Positions 54,173 through 62,374 are shown, numbered from the stretch's first letter. The stretch: 64,000 nt of DNA from Parabacteroides gordonii MS-1 = DSM 23371 (GCF_000969825.1 NZ_KQ033919.1:1464173-1528172), one strand, 5' to 3'. Notes: generated from the sequence alone by a model not told the origin. A program made the numbers and translations.

Positions 54173-56734
54173 ATGGGGAGAAACACTTTCTGCAAAAAAC
54201 TGACGGATGCAGTATTGACATGCGTTATGGCGGCTACTGCCCTTTTCATTATCAACTATTATCTGAATATATGGAATATCTCCACCGCAGTAGCTGCAAC
54301 TCCTGCCAGGGGAAGCGTACCGGATAAAGCCTTGCTGTCCCCCTCTACCCCCGGCGAGCCATTCCCGGCGGAGAACCAATACTGCCTGACCTGCCACCAG
54401 GGGATCGAACCCACCCGTCCACTCCAATCGGGCATGATGGAAGGTATCATGAAGCAAGGCGCAGCCTTAGGCGATCCGAACGGTTGCGTAGTCTGCCACG
54501 GTGGTAATCCGAACGAAACGGTGAATAAGGTGAAAGCCCATTCCGGAAAGCCTGCGGGGAGCAAATTATCCGGATTCACTCCTGTCCCCGGCGCCTTACA
54601 GGTAAATGAGAATACCTGCGGCCAGTGCCACGGCGACCATACATACAATGTGCACCTCTCCAATATGAATACCGATGCCGGCAAAATGAAAGCCATCCTC
54701 TGGAGCTGGGGGATCGGCACAGAGAACCACGACCACATCTATGCCGACCATCACACCAAAGATATGGACGGCCCGACACCTCGCTTCGGCTCCGAGACCT
54801 ATAAAGCTTATATGCAGGAAATGGCAAAGAATTATCCGGGACAGTTCCCCGACGAACTGAAACAGGTGCCGGAAATAACCCTGAGCAAACTGGATAGTAT
54901 GCCCGAACAGGCTGCCTATACTTATCTGAGGAATTGCAACGCCTGCCACCTGAGCAACAAGGGTATGCAGGACAGGGGACATTTTCGTGGCATGGGCTGT
55001 GCCGCCTGCCATACCCTCTACGGTAATGAAGGATATTACGAAGGAAAAGACCCGTCGATCAGCAAGACAGAAAAAGGACACCTGATGGTTCACGCTATGC
55101 AGGGTTCCAGAAAATCGGCCATTACGGTAAACGGTAAACAATTCTCCGGCATCCAGGTATCTACCTGTGCCGCCTGCCACTCGGCCGGACGACGGATCGG
55201 ACATGCCTACCAGGGATTGATGGCGCTCGACCACAGCGACAACCGGGGGCCGTTCGACGAGCAGGGACTGCCGCAGGAAACCAACGGGGGATACGTCTTC
55301 AAATATATCCGCAACGATGCGCATCATAAAATAGACAAGGACGGCAAAACCGTTACCGGATTGCTATGCCAGGACTGCCATACCACCAACTCCATGCATG
55401 GAAACGGGAATATCGGGACAACCACACTCGCTACCGTCGAAATAGAATGTGCCGACTGCCACGGTACCCCCGACAAATATCCCTGGGAGTTGCCGATCGG
55501 TTACGGCGACGAATTCGGGAAAACACTCGACATGGACAAGGCACGGGGTCTGGCGGACAAGCCGATGGATGTTACCCTCCGGTTTGCTACCGTTTATCCG
55601 AAAGAGGATGGTTACCTGATGTCCGCCCGCGGGAACGCACTGGGGAATGTGGTAAAGAAGGATAACAAAGTTATCGTCCATTCCGAAACCGGGCTCGACT
55701 TTGAAGTCCTCGTACTCAAACAGATGGCCGAAGACGGGAGCTGGTCGGATCCGGTAAAAGCGAAGACTGCAATGGTAGCCGTTAAATCGCACATGGATAA
55801 GCTGGAATGTTATGCCTGCCACTCTACCTGGGCGGCACAGTATTACGGATACAAATACGTGATTGATTACAGTAAAAACTCGATCGACTGGCTTGGTTCC
55901 GCCGAGAAAGTAAATCCGGACGGTACATCCGCCGACCGGAACGGCGGTTATGTAATGCAACCCGGTGCCCCTACTTATGGCGATTACAGTCATATGCGCT
56001 GGGAAAATCCGCCGCTGGGCGTAAATGGCGAAGGACGTGTAACGCCGTTGGTAGGCGTTATACAAACCGTCGGTACAGTGATCGGCCCCGATGGGAAAAC
56101 GATCGTCTGGAACCGTGTGGCAAAAACGGCCGAAGGATATGACGCTATGGAACTGGCTCCCTTAAATCCGCATACCACCTCCAGGGCTTCGCGCGATTGT
56201 TCCGACTGCCACGGCAGCCAGGTGGCTATGGGATACGGTATGGACGGCGGCGTATACGACTCCGAACCGCAAACCACTCGCTATGCCGATGTCGTAACAG
56301 CCGACCGGGAAAACGTCAGCCGCTTTACCAAAGCTCAGATCAGTGCTATCAAAGACCTGCACGGTGACTTTATGCAACTGCTGGATGCGGAAGGCAAACA
56401 GGTACAGACCATCGACACCCACTGGCCTACCTCCATGCCGCTGACCGTTGCCCAACGCGACCGTCTCGCCCGTGCCGGAACCTGCATGGCCTGCCACCAG
56501 GATATCCCCGACGGTTCCATCCCGATGGAGATGCTGGGAAAGGTAGCCAAAGTAGCCAACCTGAGCTTCGCACCGGCCGACGACCACGCCCACCTGCTCC
56601 GGGAGAACAATATCCTGATCGCCTGGATAAAGATGATCGCTATCTTTGCAGGCATACTGGCTATCCCGGTTATCGGTATCTGCTATGCAAAAAGGAAAGC
56701 GATACAGGCTTGGATACATAAGGTTACAGCATAG
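54173..56734 (+). CDS. Membrane-anchored undecaheme c-type cytochrome
   Basis: This 853-residue protein carries eleven CxxCH heme-binding motifs: CLTCH, CVVCH, CGQCH, CNACH, CAACH twice, CQDCH, CADCH, CYACH, CSDCH and CMACH, from residue 71 to about 780. A membrane segment lies near residues 12-32 and another near the C-terminus (IKMIAIFAGILAIPVIGICYA), so the heme domain should face the periplasm, anchored at both ends. The start is the ATG at 54173; a GTG 3 codons upstream is an alternative. It is divergent from a porin. No reductase, quinol dehydrogenase or cytochrome maturation genes adjoin it, so donor and acceptor are unknown. Confidence 0.92.
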   Translation: MGRNTFCKKLTDAVLTCVMAATALFIINYYLNIWNISTAVAATPARGSVPDKALLSPSTPGEPFPAENQYCLTCHQGIEPTRPLQSGMMEGIMKQGAALGDPNGCVVCHGGNPNETVNKVKAHSGKPAGSKLSGFTPVPGALQVNENTCGQCHGDHTYNVHLSNMNTDAGKMKAILWSWGIGTENHDHIYADHHTKDMDGPTPRFGSETYKAYMQEMAKNYPGQFPDELKQVPEITLSKLDSMPEQAAYTYLRNCNACHLSNKGMQDRGHFRGMGCAACHTLYGNEGYYEGKDPSISKTEKGHLMVHAMQGSRKSAITVNGKQFSGIQVSTCAACHSAGRRIGHAYQGLMALDHSDNRGPFDEQGLPQETNGGYVFKYIRNDAHHKIDKDGKTVTGLLCQDCHTTNSMHGNGNIGTTTLATVEIECADCHGTPDKYPWELPIGYGDEFGKTLDMDKARGLADKPMDVTLRFATVYPKEDGYLMSARGNALGNVVKKDNKVIVHSETGLDFEVLVLKQMAEDGSWSDPVKAKTAMVAVKSHMDKLECYACHSTWAAQYYGYKYVIDYSKNSIDWLGSAEKVNPDGTSADRNGGYVMQPGAPTYGDYSHMRWENPPLGVNGEGRVTPLVGVIQTVGTVIGPDGKTIVWNRVAKTAEGYDAMELAPLNPHTTSRASRDCSDCHGSQVAMGYGMDGGVYDSEPQTTRYADVVTADRENVSRFTKAQISAIKDLHGDFMQLLDAEGKQVQTIDTHWPTSMPLTVAQRDRLARAGTCMACHQDIPDGSIPMEMLGKVAKVANLSFAPADDHAHLLRENNILIAWIKMIAIFAGILAIPVIGICYAKRKAIQAWIHKVTA

Positions 56735-56952
56735 CAACCGGATCATGTTCCTCGGCAGCATTCAATATACGTCGGCGGCTCATTCTTTTACGGCTTTTGC
56801 GGTTACTAATGTGGTTTGCGCTGCGATCAGCTTACGCATAAAGAAAGAAGCCGGATGACGTAAATCATGTTAAAAGCCCTTCCGGTAGAAAGACAATCGA
56901 CTGAAAATTTTGTTTTAATTTAATACGAGTATCAAACTATATACATTTATAT
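56735..56952. other. Gap after the cytochrome gene without a supported gene
   Basis: The 218 bases hold no strong terminator or promoter. A 37-codon plus-strand frame (56745-56858) and two tiny minus-strand frames overlapping by ATGA (start at 56839) exist, but none can be supported as a gene. Confidence 0.4.
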
Positions 56953-57684
56953 ATGATGAATTTAGAAGATGTTTTGAATTACCGCCGTTCCGTGCGGGTA
57001 TTTGACAAAGAGAAACATATAGATCCCAAAAAGGTAAAGCACTGCCTGGAATTGGCAACTCTGGCACCCAACAGTTCAAACATGCAATTGTGGGAGTTTT
57101 ACCATATCACGCAGCCCGATTTACTGGCAAGCATATCAAAAGCCTGTTTCAATCAAACGGCTACTTCCACAGCGTCCGAGGTCGTTGTCTTCGTTACACG
57201 ACAGGATCTGTATAAGGAGCGGGCGAAGTTCGTCCTCGATTTTGAAAAAGAGAACATTAAACGATACAGTCCCAAAGAACGCCAGGAGAAACGCATCAAA
57301 GACAGGGAACTGTACTATGGGAAAATAATGCCGTTTATCTATGCCCGGTTTTACGGGATCTTGGGGTTTGCGAGATTTATAATATCCAGGGCTATCGGCC
57401 TTTTCCGTCCTATGATGCGTCAGGTATCCGAAAGCGATATGCGTGTCGTTGTCCATAAATCCTGTGCGCTTGCCGCCCAAACCTTTATGATCGCGATGGC
57501 AAATGAGGGGTATGATACCTGTCCGTTGGAAGGTTTCGACAGCAAACTAATCAAAAAGCTCCTGAAACTGCCTCATGGCGCTGAAATAAATATGGTCATT
57601 GCCTGCGGAACGCGGGATGGCAACAAAGGGATCTGGGGAGAACGAGGGAGAGTGGCTTTTGATAAAGTATATCACCGAATTTAA
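56953..57684 (+). CDS. Nitroreductase-family FMN oxidoreductase
   Basis: This 243-residue protein shows the family start YRRSVRVFDKEKHID and LATLAPNSSNMQLWEFYHIT, and the C-terminal core HKSCALAAQTFMIAMANEGYDTCPLEGFD followed by IACGTRDGNKG. It should bind FMN and reduce small electron acceptors with NAD(P)H. An insertion of about 50 residues around 100-150, with KENIKRYSPKERQEKR and a hydrophobic stretch, is longer than usual. A second ATG follows the first, so the start is ambiguous by one codon. It stands alone; the substrate is not shown. Confidence 0.88.
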   Translation: MMNLEDVLNYRRSVRVFDKEKHIDPKKVKHCLELATLAPNSSNMQLWEFYHITQPDLLASISKACFNQTATSTASEVVVFVTRQDLYKERAKFVLDFEKENIKRYSPKERQEKRIKDRELYYGKIMPFIYARFYGILGFARFIISRAIGLFRPMMRQVSESDMRVVVHKSCALAAQTFMIAMANEGYDTCPLEGFDSKLIKKLLKLPHGAEINMVIACGTRDGNKGIWGERGRVAFDKVYHRI

Positions 57685-57705
57685 TAACCTCACATACAGG
57701 AGTAA

Positions 57706-57727
57706 CCGGGGGATATGCATCCCCCGG
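57706..57727. terminator. Perfect hairpin between nitroreductase and the small-ORF cluster
   Basis: CCGGGGGAT and ATCCCCCGG are perfect 9-bp complements around a 4-base loop. It lies between convergent genes; neither side has a T-run, so it may still act as a weak terminator or barrier. Confidence 0.6.
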
Positions 57728-57734
57728 CACTAAA

Positions 57735-57824
57735 TCACCCTTGCTTCTTTCTTCCTAACAGGAACCCCAACAATTCCATGATAAACTGAAGGATCGTCCT
57801 CACCTTGTTTCCTTTCTCACTCAT
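57735..57824 (-). CDS. 29-residue protein coupled to the muramidase gene
   Basis: The start codon overlaps the stop of the muramidase gene (ATGA, 57821-57824), so the two are translationally coupled. The peptide is MSEKGNKVRTILQF, then IMELLGFLLGRKKQG: a positive N-terminus, about 15 hydrophobic residues and a positive end, fitting a short amphipathic or membrane-inserting helix. It is similar in size and place to the tiny smalltalk protein that accompanies HU-like and amidase genes in Bacteroidales, an association I recall but cannot verify. A small holin-like helper is a speculative alternative. It is too short for gene finders. Confidence 0.55.
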   Translation of the reverse strand: MSEKGNKVRTILQFIMELLGFLLGRKKQG

Positions 57825-58291
57825 ACGCTTTCATTATTTAGATTATACACCAGGGGTACCAGCGACTGTGCAATGCTTTCCAGCATCCTGCAATATGTCT
57901 CACGGTTATCCCCGTTCACTTCACTGATATACCGGCTGTAAGCGATCTCACGGGCGTATGCCCGGGGGTAATGGCTCACGGCGGCCGCCTGTTTGTAGAC
58001 AGTAGAGATCAGGCGGGCGAAATCGAGAAAACTGTTTTCAGGCCGGTCGTAACGGCGGAACAACAGGCCGTCCGGCTTATCCGGATCCGTCTTGCCACCA
58101 TGCCAGTAAGCATTGGTAACGCCATAGCCCGTCAGCCCGAAAAAGTTATTGTAGCGGGTAGCCAGGGTGCTCTCACCCCAGCCGGTTTCGATTGCAGACT
58201 GAGCCAGGATCACTACCGGGTTCAGTCCGTACAACTCACCCGCCAGACGTGCGGCGGGGAAGTACTTCGAGGTAAATGATTGCTTATCCAT
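57821..58291 (-). CDS. Glucosaminidase-domain (FlgJ-like) muramidase without signal peptide
   Basis: This 156-residue protein is a GH73-type glucosaminidase domain: ILAQSAIETGWGEST with the catalytic Glu 35, NNFFGLTG, and YDRPENSFLDFARLI. It should cleave peptidoglycan glycan chains, yet there is no signal peptide, so it remains in the cytoplasm unless released. This is how phage endolysins are arranged. It follows the HU-like gene by 25 bases and is coupled with the 29-residue ORF at its 3' end. Confidence 0.88.
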   Translation of the reverse strand: MDKQSFTSKYFPAARLAGELYGLNPVVILAQSAIETGWGESTLATRYNNFFGLTGYGVTNAYWHGGKTDPDKPDGLLFRRYDRPENSFLDFARLISTVYKQAAAVSHYPRAYAREIAYSRYISEVNGDNRETYCRMLESIAQSLVPLVYNLNNESV

Positions 58292-58316
58292 ACGTTGCGA
58301 CCGGTTCTATGGATAA

Positions 58317-58778
58317 CTACTCGATCACGGGGCGATCGTCTTCACCGCTGCCGCTACCGCCACCTTCCGACGGCTTCGACTCTTCGAGCTTGAAACGTTC
58401 GCTCTTGGCCGTCAGGATCAGCTCACGCAACTTCGGCCCGGGGCGGAAACGAAGGCGGGCACGGTACAACATACTGGAAGTGAACTCCTCCGCAGTAACG
58501 CTTCCCGAACTGGTCTGCACCAGCTGAAACGTACCCAGCTCGCCACATTGCACCACCTCTCCGCGAGCCAGAAACAAGAGAAGGAATTTGATCAGGCGGT
58601 CTATCACCACCTTCACATCACCACTCGAAGCGGTGGAGCTATCAGCAACGATACTGCACAACTCCTCGAAGGTACATGTCCCCGTTGCCCGGGTCTGCGC
58701 ATAGTGGAGTTTCTCTTTCCCCGCTTCCACATTTTTACTCAGGTTCTTTCTAAGAACCAAATGAAATTGTAATGGCAT
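58317..58778 (-). CDS. HU-related DNA-binding protein
   Basis: This 153-residue protein has an HU-like core in residues 1-125 (FTFEELCSIVADSS-type helices, DVKVVIDRLIKFLLLFLARGEVVQCGELGTFQL, a shifted basic arm) and a low-complexity acidic C-terminal tail (SKPSEGGGSGSGEDDRP). This family (HU_rel/TIGR01201 type) is common in Bacteroidales. It leads the minus-strand cluster with the muramidase and small ORF. Its promoter is TATCTTTG at 58815-58822. How it differs from the classical HU at 27994 is unknown. Confidence 0.85.
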   Translation of the reverse strand: MPLQFHLVLRKNLSKNVEAGKEKLHYAQTRATGTCTFEELCSIVADSSTASSGDVKVVIDRLIKFLLLFLARGEVVQCGELGTFQLVQTSSGSVTAEEFTSSMLYRARLRFRPGPKLRELILTAKSERFKLEESKPSEGGGSGSGEDDRPVIE

Positions 58779-58814
58779 AACTTTGTTGTTTTTAGTTGAT
58801 TATTAATTACATAT

Positions 58815-58822
58815 CAAAGATA
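58815..58822 (-). promoter_or_regulatory. Promoter -7 box of the HU-like gene cluster
   Basis: TATCTTTG on the minus strand, 37 bases before the HU-like start at 58778. The divergent DUF4248 gene has a near-match TATCTTAG at about 58976-58983 on the other strand. Confidence 0.55.
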
Positions 58823-59004
58823 CGACCACCGTCTGCCCCTGTTGAAGTCACAGGTGACAGGACGTAACGAAGCGACATTTTATTTCAGATAATTGCAGAT
58901 AATTCATTCGCAGAACTAAAAGGAATGCATAAGTAAAAAAAGAAGCAAATACTTGATACATCCATTGATTTTTCGTATCTTAGAGAAATAAACCTATTCA
59001 TATT

Positions 59005-59229
59005 ATGGAACAAACAACCTTCACGATACGAGCCTACGGGATCGGCGAACTGGCAGCACTTTACAGCCCCCACCTGAGCCGCAGGGCGGCCATCCTGCAA
59101 CTGTGGCGGTGGATCAATTATCATGGCGTGCTGAAAGCGAAACTGCTTGAATTGGGCTACCATCCCGGCGTACGGAGTTTCACGCCCCGTCAGGTGGAAT
59201 GTATCATCGAGCACCTGGGAGAACCCTGA
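59005..59229 (+). CDS. DUF4248-domain protein
   Basis: This 74-residue basic protein is essentially one DUF4248 domain (IRAYGIGELAALYSP, RRAAILQLWRWINY, VRSFTPRQVECIIEHLG). The pattern of helices with many basic residues suggests nucleic acid binding, but this is inference. It is divergent from the HU-like gene and convergent with the primase-helicase gene; a strong hairpin terminator begins 7 bases after its stop. Such genes occur beside HU-like and VirE genes in Bacteroidales to my knowledge; their role is unknown. Confidence 0.85.
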   Translation: MEQTTFTIRAYGIGELAALYSPHLSRRAAILQLWRWINYHGVLKAKLLELGYHPGVRSFTPRQVECIIEHLGEP

Positions 59230-59235
59230 AGAAAA

Positions 59236-59282
59236 GAAAATGACTGCGGCAGCTGTTTTTACTGGCTGCTGCAGTCATTTTC
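59236..59282. terminator. Hairpin terminator after the DUF4248 gene
   Basis: Left arm 59236-59253 and right arm 59265-59282 pair in 17 of 18 positions, with an 11-base loop. The arms begin GAAAATGACTGC and end GCAGTCATTTTC. The T-run is short, so part of the function may lie in the GC-rich repeats themselves. Confidence 0.75.
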
Positions 59283-59319
59283 AGTAGCTGCCGCAGCAAA
59301 ATAAAATAGGTGCGGCAGC
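59243..59319. repeat. Four alternating GC-rich repeats
   Basis: The core GCTGC(C/T)GCA or its complement TGCGGCAGC appears at 59243-59253, 59265-59275, 59287-59295 and 59311-59319 in alternating orientation, spaced 22, 22 and 24 bases, about two helical turns each. They make two adjacent hairpins between the DUF4248 and primase-helicase genes. Confidence 0.75.
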
Positions 59320-59334
59320 CATTTTCTTTATTCG

Positions 59335-59483
59335 GGGGGCGGATGGGGGCGGCAAAATGGCTGTTTTGAAAACTTTATAATATGATGTTCCTTGTTCCAT
59401 CTATGAAGGGTTCGTAGATGGAACAAGGAACATACTATACAGAAGTTTCCCAAAAGGGCTTTTTGCCGCCCCCATCCGCCCCC
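59335..59483. repeat. 149-bp nested palindrome
   Basis: Outer arms 59335-59357 and 59461-59483 are perfect 23-bp complements (GGGGGCGGATGGGGGCGG core). Inner arms 59385-59403 and 59415-59433 are perfect 19-bp complements around an 11-base loop. The segments between are only partly paired (GAAACTT/AAGTTTC). The element ends 5 bases before the stop codon of the primase-helicase gene and has no coding frame. It could be a terminator, a replication or recombination site, or a miniature transposable palindrome; none is proven. Confidence 0.85.
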
Positions 59484-59488
59484 GATTG

Positions 59489-61603
59489 CTAAAACGGGAG
59501 TTTATAATCAGGATGGACACCACCACTATCTTCCTTATTATCAGAATTATCCACCCCATCTACCGGATCATACCCAAAACCTTTGCGGCGGGCTTCTATC
59601 TGGTCATTTGTGAGTTCAATGACGGCAAAAAGACGCTTTCCGTGCCTCTTTTGTGACTCAAAACCGGCACTTTTTAACACTTTTCCAAGCTGATTTACGC
59701 TCATTGTGGTCACGGAATAGCGTGTTCGTTCCGCTATTTTGGCCATAATTTCGCTGGTGGAAAGCAAAATGTAGACCTCGAAACGCACCGGTTTGCGGAA
59801 ATAAGTAAAAAGCAATTCCGCTTCGGGACTCGACTGCTGAAAAGGCTCGTTGTTCTCGTTTATCTCCGTTATATCCTTGTCGGCAAACCAGTAGCGGAAC
59901 CCTTGCTTATAAAGCCCCAATGCCTGGGCATAGATGGCGGCATGATCTATCCCGGAAGTATAATCGATCCGGAGCGTCTCAAAACAAAGGAAACGGCGCG
60001 AACCTGTACGGTCGGTCAGTATCTGGCTGTCGTTTACCGTGGCGGCAAAGGAAGCACGGCGCACGAACGTCTCCGCATTACGGGCATACGGGCGGCGTTC
60101 GAGGATGGAGTCTTTCGTGATCAGGGCCTTCAGCTGGTTCAACTCCACACGGCTCTGTCCCGACAACTCGTCGAGGATGATCAGGAAGCAATCGCTCATC
60201 AGGAGCGACGAGTCTTTGGCCGTAGGATCGAGATTGCCGGAATAGACATAGTTTCTAAGCACGGGTGGTACGAGGTTACGCAGCCAGGTAGTCTTACCCA
60301 GCCCCTGTGCCCCACTCAGCAACAAGACCGTATGATTTGCCTTCCGCTCGTTAATGGCACAGGCCACGACAGCCACCAGCCATTTCTTCAGGCATTTCAC
60401 CCAATATTCGGGGCAAGTGGTATCGACGGTAGCCGCCAGCTGTCCGATAGGATCTGTCTCCCCGTCCCAGGCAGGCAGATTTTCAAAGTAAGACTGGAAA
60501 GGGTTGTATTCGGGGCTGAAATCGGATTGGATCACCGCCCGCAGGTCAGACACACGGCAAAACACACCCGCTTTCTGCAAGGCACACCAGACGGAGTTTT
60601 CCCAATAGTCGGTCACCTGCTGGAAAGCATCATGCTTCGTCAGGCTCCGGTACTCCACTATACGCCGGACGATATTGCGGCGAAGCTTGAAGTTTGCGGC
60701 CAGAAACTCTTGTATCTGAACCACAAAACCATCCCCGCGGGACGAACGGGACGTCCTTTTCACAGTATCATGCTCCTCTGCATGCGTATAAGCACTACCA
60801 ACCGCTTGCAGGCATTCTTCAGCCGGCAAGTCGGCGAAGTTTTTGCAGGCATACTTCAGCACTTCTTCTTTCACTACCCCCAGCCGGTTGCAGTTGGCGG
60901 CAAAGAGATGTACGAAATTGTTGCGGTTGCCCTCGGTATAGGCAAACTTGCGGGTAGTCCGTTTACGGGCGGAAGAGATCAGCTGCATCACATCTTTCCC
61001 GGTAATGGCTTTTATCGGCGGCAGATCGTCGGGCAAAGCGCCCTCCCCTTTCAGCCAGGGCTCGAAGCGAGGAGAGAGGTAAAGCTGCGGATCGTACGAA
61101 ACAAGGCAGAGCCGCCCGACATCGCTACCCGAAGTATCGGCTTCGACCCCCAGCAGGCGCCCGTACCAGTCTTTCACCAGATTATACACAGCCAAATGGT
61201 TCTGAGGAGTCAGGTCAAGCCCGACAGCCGGATAGACAATGACTTTGAGGCCATGACCGCGCGGACTGACCCAGCAGGCCACCGTATAGGCAGCCTCGCG
61301 CACCAGCCCGAGCAGACGGGGCAGATCGGCCTTCTTCTGTTTGTCGAAATCGAGGATAATCAACGGATTGTAGGCCGTCATACACTCTGCCAGGCGTTTT
61401 CCGCGGTAGGTGGCAGAGATGGTTACGGCCGGCAGTCCTTTCTTCAACTGGTCGGCAGCTTCGGAATTCTCTTTGTCCATATAGACGCGGATACGGTTAA
61501 CAGACGCGGCATACTTGCCATTACGGATATCGGAAAGGATGTCGATCAGATCGACGTCGCCCATACAGGTTCTAAACCGGGCAAACACAGTAACTTTTAT
61601 CAT
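59489..61603 (-). CDS. VirE_N-VapE primase/helicase-like fusion protein
   Basis: This 704-residue protein joins an N-terminal VirE_N/primase-like domain (about 15-195; LIILDFDK and GSDVGRLCLVSYDP) to a VapE P-loop ATPase domain. Walker A is GAQGLGKT at 431-438 and Walker B LIILDELSG at about 475-483. The pairing resembles primase-helicase proteins of phages and satellites and BT4734-type proteins of Bacteroidales. The start is ATG 61603 (MIKVTVFARF); a frame open to 61711 crosses a terminator hairpin. Its stop lies beside the palindrome at 59335. Replication of an element is a plausible role, but no integrase or capsid gene is present. Confidence 0.88.
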   Translation of the reverse strand: MIKVTVFARFRTCMGDVDLIDILSDIRNGKYAASVNRIRVYMDKENSEAADQLKKGLPAVTISATYRGKRLAECMTAYNPLIILDFDKQKKADLPRLLGLVREAAYTVACWVSPRGHGLKVIVYPAVGLDLTPQNHLAVYNLVKDWYGRLLGVEADTSGSDVGRLCLVSYDPQLYLSPRFEPWLKGEGALPDDLPPIKAITGKDVMQLISSARKRTTRKFAYTEGNRNNFVHLFAANCNRLGVVKEEVLKYACKNFADLPAEECLQAVGSAYTHAEEHDTVKRTSRSSRGDGFVVQIQEFLAANFKLRRNIVRRIVEYRSLTKHDAFQQVTDYWENSVWCALQKAGVFCRVSDLRAVIQSDFSPEYNPFQSYFENLPAWDGETDPIGQLAATVDTTCPEYWVKCLKKWLVAVVACAINERKANHTVLLLSGAQGLGKTTWLRNLVPPVLRNYVYSGNLDPTAKDSSLLMSDCFLIILDELSGQSRVELNQLKALITKDSILERRPYARNAETFVRRASFAATVNDSQILTDRTGSRRFLCFETLRIDYTSGIDHAAIYAQALGLYKQGFRYWFADKDITEINENNEPFQQSSPEAELLFTYFRKPVRFEVYILLSTSEIMAKIAERTRYSVTTMSVNQLGKVLKSAGFESQKRHGKRLFAVIELTNDQIEARRKGFGYDPVDGVDNSDNKEDSGGVHPDYKLPF

Positions 61604-61663
61604 AACAGATAGTTTTAAATTGAGGAAATCATTATTGCTTTCAAGGTAGATATAATAAGCAAA

Positions 61664-61706
61664 GGAGCCTATGCTTTTACTTTTTATTATGAGAAACATA
61701 GGCTCC
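61664..61706 (-). terminator. Hairpin between the coiled-coil gene and primase-helicase gene
   Basis: GGAGCCTATG (61664-61673) and CATAGGCTCC (61697-61706) are perfect 10-bp complements around a 23-base loop. It would end the transcript of the gene at 61718-62104, but the T-run on the minus strand is weak. Confidence 0.6.
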
Positions 61707-61717
61707 GGCAAAAAAAA

Positions 61718-62104
61718 TTATTCGGACTGGTTAGTCTTGTCGTAAATGTCGAGATAGTTTTGCACTGCATTCGTCAACGCTCCCAATGTCAGAAAATCTT
61801 TCTCCGGATCGTAGCATATACGAAAGATCGAGTAGAGCGAACGAAGAAAAGGTTTTACTTCATGTCTATCGTTCACTTTCCATTTACGGCTCATCACCAG
61901 CGGGCCGATCAGTTCCACGAAATCGGCGGTCAGTCCGTTGAAGACGATAGTTTCTTCCACTATCATATCGTCTTCCCAGACAGCATGCTCCAGCATATGT
62001 GCCAGTTTGTTACATTGTTTTTTCACTTCCCGAAGTTCTCCTTCGAGCTGCTCGCAGTGGAGTCTCAACTCCTGTGCCGTCTCTGTCAGCAGAACGGCGT
62101 CCAA
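61718..62104 (-). CDS. Hypothetical coiled-coil protein beside the VirE/VapE gene
   Basis: I do not recognise this 128-residue protein. Its first 40 residues form a coiled coil (ETAQELRLHCEQLEGELREVKKQ), followed by a compact helical part (ADFVELIGPLVMSRKWK, SLYSIFRICYDPEKD). There is no signal peptide. It lies upstream of the primase-helicase gene in the same orientation, separated by a hairpin, and may belong to the same module. Confidence 0.6.
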   Translation of the reverse strand: MDAVLLTETAQELRLHCEQLEGELREVKKQCNKLAHMLEHAVWEDDMIVEETIVFNGLTADFVELIGPLVMSRKWKVNDRHEVKPFLRSLYSIFRICYDPEKDFLTLGALTNAVQNYLDIYDKTNQSE

Positions 62105-62374
62105 TTTTTTTTCATTGGGTTCATTTTTATTGTTAATAATAGGCCGATGGCCGTTGATTTAATCTTCTCTATAAAAACGAAGCCCCGGAGAACGAATCCC
62201 CCGGGGCTTGTTTTTGTCTGTTTTTGCTCTTCACAGAGATCGAACAGAAGAACTTTATTTCATTACTTTAGTATTAATATTGACCGCTTGTTCACCCTCA
62301 CGGGGTACTTGATTGATTAAAATTACATAGAGAAAACAACCGCGCAGTCAAATTTATTGATTATAAATAGTTTC
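62105..62374. other. Gap with one bidirectional terminator and nothing else
   Basis: At 62173-62215 the sequence AAGCCCCGG pairs with CCGGGGCTT, flanked by A-runs and T-runs, forming a bidirectional terminator on the right border of the VirE/VapE module. The remaining bases to 62374 show no gene, promoter match or repeat. Confidence 0.75.

Noticed and set aside
56745-56858. 37-codon hydrophobic ORF after the cytochrome gene
   Set aside because: No start signal or conserved feature; the opposite strand has equally plausible tiny frames, so no choice can be justified.
59903-61612. Plus-strand open frame of 569 codons
   Set aside because: It is antisense to the VirE/VapE-like gene, whose Walker motifs show that the minus strand is the coding one.
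57735-62104. Complete prophage or conjugative element
   Set aside because: No integrase, terminase, capsid, tail, relaxase or transfer genes and no flanking direct repeats were seen; only a reduced or domesticated element remains possible.
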